Notes under the pieces: generated by a model
What the model saw: the letters and a program-made list of their open reading frames with translations, nothing else
Databases searched by the model: none
Told to the model about the DNA's origin: nothing
Assembly: GCF_011044995.1 (NCBI RefSeq)
Contig: NZ_JAAKZW010000024.1
Span: forward strand, 1 to 52,993
Direction of reading: 5' to 3'
DNA length: 52,993 bases
Source: Streptomyces mesophilus
Lineage (GTDB): Bacteria; Actinomycetota; Actinomycetes; Streptomycetales; Streptomycetaceae
Part shown: positions 52,301-52,993 of the stretch, one piece after another
How positions within the stretch are numbered: position 1 is the stretch's first letter
How the letters are laid out: each line of letters starts with the position of its first letter
Program-made: the position numbers and the translations under genes

Positions 52301-52993
52301 GCGGGCCGTCCGGCCGCGAAGGCCCGCACCAGATCGGGGCCGAAGGCTTCCCGTGAGCAGCGCAGGGGCGGCTCCTCGGCGGGGCCGGATGGGCGGGGGA
52401 GTTCGGCCGGACTCCACAACACGCCTCGACTGTCGGCGAGTTCCGCGTCGGTGAAGAAGCCGGCTTGGCCGTCCCGCATGGAAAGGCGCAGTGCGCCCGA
52501 CGCGTCCCGGCAGGTGTAGTGGAAGAAGAACAGCCGGATGCCGTCCTGTTCGGCGTGCCCGTCGATGGTGATCTCGTAGTGGAGGGTCTCGCCGGGAGCG
52601 GGTGGGCTCCCGTGGTACGTGACCTCGCAGCCCAGCAGCCGGTAGACACGCTCGCCGCGGTTGATCAGGTCGATACCGAGCCAGCTGATCAGGAGCAGGT
52701 CCGCCTGCCCGGACTCGATCATGATCCCGGCGGGCATCCGGCCCGCCGGGTCGAGGTACCAGGCGTCCGGGCGGACGTCGGTCTCGGTGCGGATGGTGCC
52801 GGTGCCGAGCGAGCCGGGCTCGGCGTCGATGGCGGTCACGCGGTCGGTGAGCAGCATCGGTGGCTCGGGCATGCGGGTCTGGCGGGCGTAGCCGTCCTGG
52901 GGTGCGAAGAGCGGGCCGAAGAGGTCGGAGATGCGGCCTGAGGCGAGCTGTTCGAGCTGGCCCCGGTCGAACAGCGGCTGCGCGGGCTGCGGT
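49363..52993 (-). CDS. PUFA-synthase-like multidomain dehydratase protein (PfaC C-terminal part), 5' end outside window
   Basis: 1209 residues lie in the window and the frame is open to its edge (PLFDRGQLEQLASG), so the N-terminus, probably KS and chain-length-factor domains, is missing. Numbering from Met at 52872, there are four FabA-like hotdog units in two pairs, at about 6-140, 210-355, 436-575 and 620-765. The catalytic units are 2 (SGHFKNDPCMPGTLMFEG) and 4 (RAHFFQDPVQPGSLGLEA); units 1 and 3 lack the His. A further double-hotdog, PKS-DH-like, follows (HTVPCLPMMSVMDR, MHGPAFHYL, GPLDALTH). These domains dehydrate and isomerise 3-hydroxyacyl-ACP in polyunsaturated fatty acid synthesis. 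The PPTase gene follows by seven bases. Confidence 0.9.
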   Translation of the reverse strand, partial: PQPAQPLFDRGQLEQLASGRISDLFGPLFAPQDGYARQTRMPEPPMLLTDRVTAIDAEPGSLGTGTIRTETDVRPDAWYLDPAGRMPAGIMIESGQADLLLISWLGIDLINRGERVYRLLGCEVTYHGSPPAPGETLHYEITIDGHAEQDGIRLFFFHYTCRDASGALRLSMRDGQAGFFTDAELADSRGVLWSPAELPRPSGPAEEPPLRCSREAFGPDLVRAFAAGRPAECFGPGWETTRSQVRPPRIPDDRMRLLHEVTDFDPAGGPHGRGYLRAELPLRPDSWFFSGHFKNDPCMPGTLMFEGCLQAMAFHLAALGHTADRDGWRFEPAPGQGIPMRCRGQATPDSRLLVYEVYVTEVTGGPEPALTADLLCTVDGVKAFHAQGVSLRLVPDWPLSHWRALGPLEQQRTGELVPVSTLGGLAGHADNGPVAEADGFRFGYASLLACAWGRPTEAFGPTYAPLDGPRRMPRLPGPPYHFMSRITTVEGPIGAMRPGSRVTAEYDVPDEVWFRAENGNPTMPFCVLLEVALQPCGWLASYTRRLPEPVGDLLFRNLDGTGTVTGEVPTGTQVLRTEVELLDVSQTGDMIIESFAVRCHADGREVFNCTTVFGFFPPEAFQDQVGLSPTDEERSRLALPCDRTADLTAGPARYCAGELRLPGPMLLMIDRVTGYWPDSGAAGLGRLRAEKTVDPGEWFFRAHFFQDPVQPGSLGLEAMCQLLQFHLIEQNIGADVPRPRFEPLLTGREFTWKYRGQVVPADALVTVEMEITEAGTDERGPYAIAEAWLWVDGRRIYHARELGMRVVSGPDDGTADRLDPALDRWLDDHRPNHTVPCLPMMSVMDRLAGAVARRTGRRITGVRDLSLKSWVTVPGPLILDTGISPTEDPDRWTATLRAHDDLPDTGVRQNRSTTDDARATVLLGTPPQPPSPFPPLADAEAVTDIYTPSWTMHGPAFHYLTELRIGSNGSSAVLDPAAGSVPHGLLGQGPLDALTHTIPNADYRRWSPDVEPGMVAYPHRLDRVDFFDPLPRSGLLQVESRFAGFEDTECRRPVVDIQVSCDGRMLLAMRLIELLYPVGPFLKAVPPEHRNTFYRDRLPAPHARGISDAVGDATTLSARTVSVCDWIPGTLAHIYRLPEGVRGRQRLVRIAVADHVARLTGTHPSQVEITAGLNGATVRGSGPHIHPVDVVDLPNGTVRVTSSKPRPER

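Noticed and set aside
1..52993. tRNA, rRNA, prophage integrase or attachment sites around the tail-like genes
   Set aside because: None seen. The tail genes lack head, terminase, lysis and integrase genes and have the eCIS ATPase and cap, so this is not a prophage.

Overview
The window is very GC-rich, with strong G/C preference at third codon positions, GTG/ATG starts, many 1- and 4-base start/stop overlaps, an AfsR/SARP-type regulator, a CGGCGG-tailed TIGR04222-type membrane protein and three in-frame TTA leucine codons. Together these point to a Streptomyces (or close actinomycete) chromosome, probably an accessory arm region.

Layout. (1) 1-2.3 kb: the tail of an unknown gene, a small membrane protein, a decayed IS5-like transposase relic, a divergent orotidine-5'-phosphate-decarboxylase-type gene and a small hypothetical gene. 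(2) 2.3-8.2 kb, minus strand: two large cytoplasmic proteins whose genes overlap by 80 bp, one ending in a mannose-type B-lectin and the other propeller-like plus helical. They look like a toxin or recognition pair. (3) 8.5-11.75 kb, minus strand: TIGR04222-type membrane protein, SARP regulator, 71-aa protein and a Cys-rich coiled protein with pentapeptide repeats. These are divergent from the next block. (4) 11.9-33.4 kb, plus strand: a continuous contractile injection system (eCIS, Afp/PVC type) operon. It holds cap (16), carboxypeptidase-regulatory-like protein, sheath, tube, second sheath, second tube, small protein 6, LysM baseplate 7, spike split into two genes (8), PAAR (10), gp25 (9), baseplate J-like (11), 12, four consecutive related accessory proteins in the tail-fibre slot (13), tape-measure (14) and AAA+ ATPase (15). 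(5) 33.5-38.2 kb, minus strand: a 1336-aa cargo protein with a C-terminal SHH-type nuclease-like motif, preceded by an orphan third tube-like protein. (6) 38.4-46.8 kb: a leaderless MarR gene coupled to an MFS exporter, a TTA-containing AraC regulator, a small secreted protein, a divergent helical-protein/Sel1-TPR pair, tiny overlapping genes and an LmbE-type deacetylase. (7) 46.9-53 kb, minus strand: end of a PUFA-synthase-like cluster (multidomain dehydratase protein running off the window, Sfp-type PPTase, 3-hydroxyacyl-CoA dehydrogenase, acetoacetate decarboxylase).

How it fits together. The eCIS block holds one or more candidates for almost every part of a particle: cap, sheath, tube, baseplate, spike, tip, tape measure and assembly ATPase. 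The four paralogues probably replace classical fibres at the baseplate. The orphan tube-like protein and the nuclease-like protein form a candidate adaptor-plus-cargo unit. TTA codons in the second sheath gene, the TIGR04222-type gene and the AraC gene suggest that the injection system and its surroundings depend on the bldA tRNA, and so on development. The last block could make a long-chain beta-keto acid and decarboxylate it to a methyl ketone; this is inference. No tRNA, rRNA or CRISPR array was seen. Intergenic stretches not listed separately are short and show nothing I can name.
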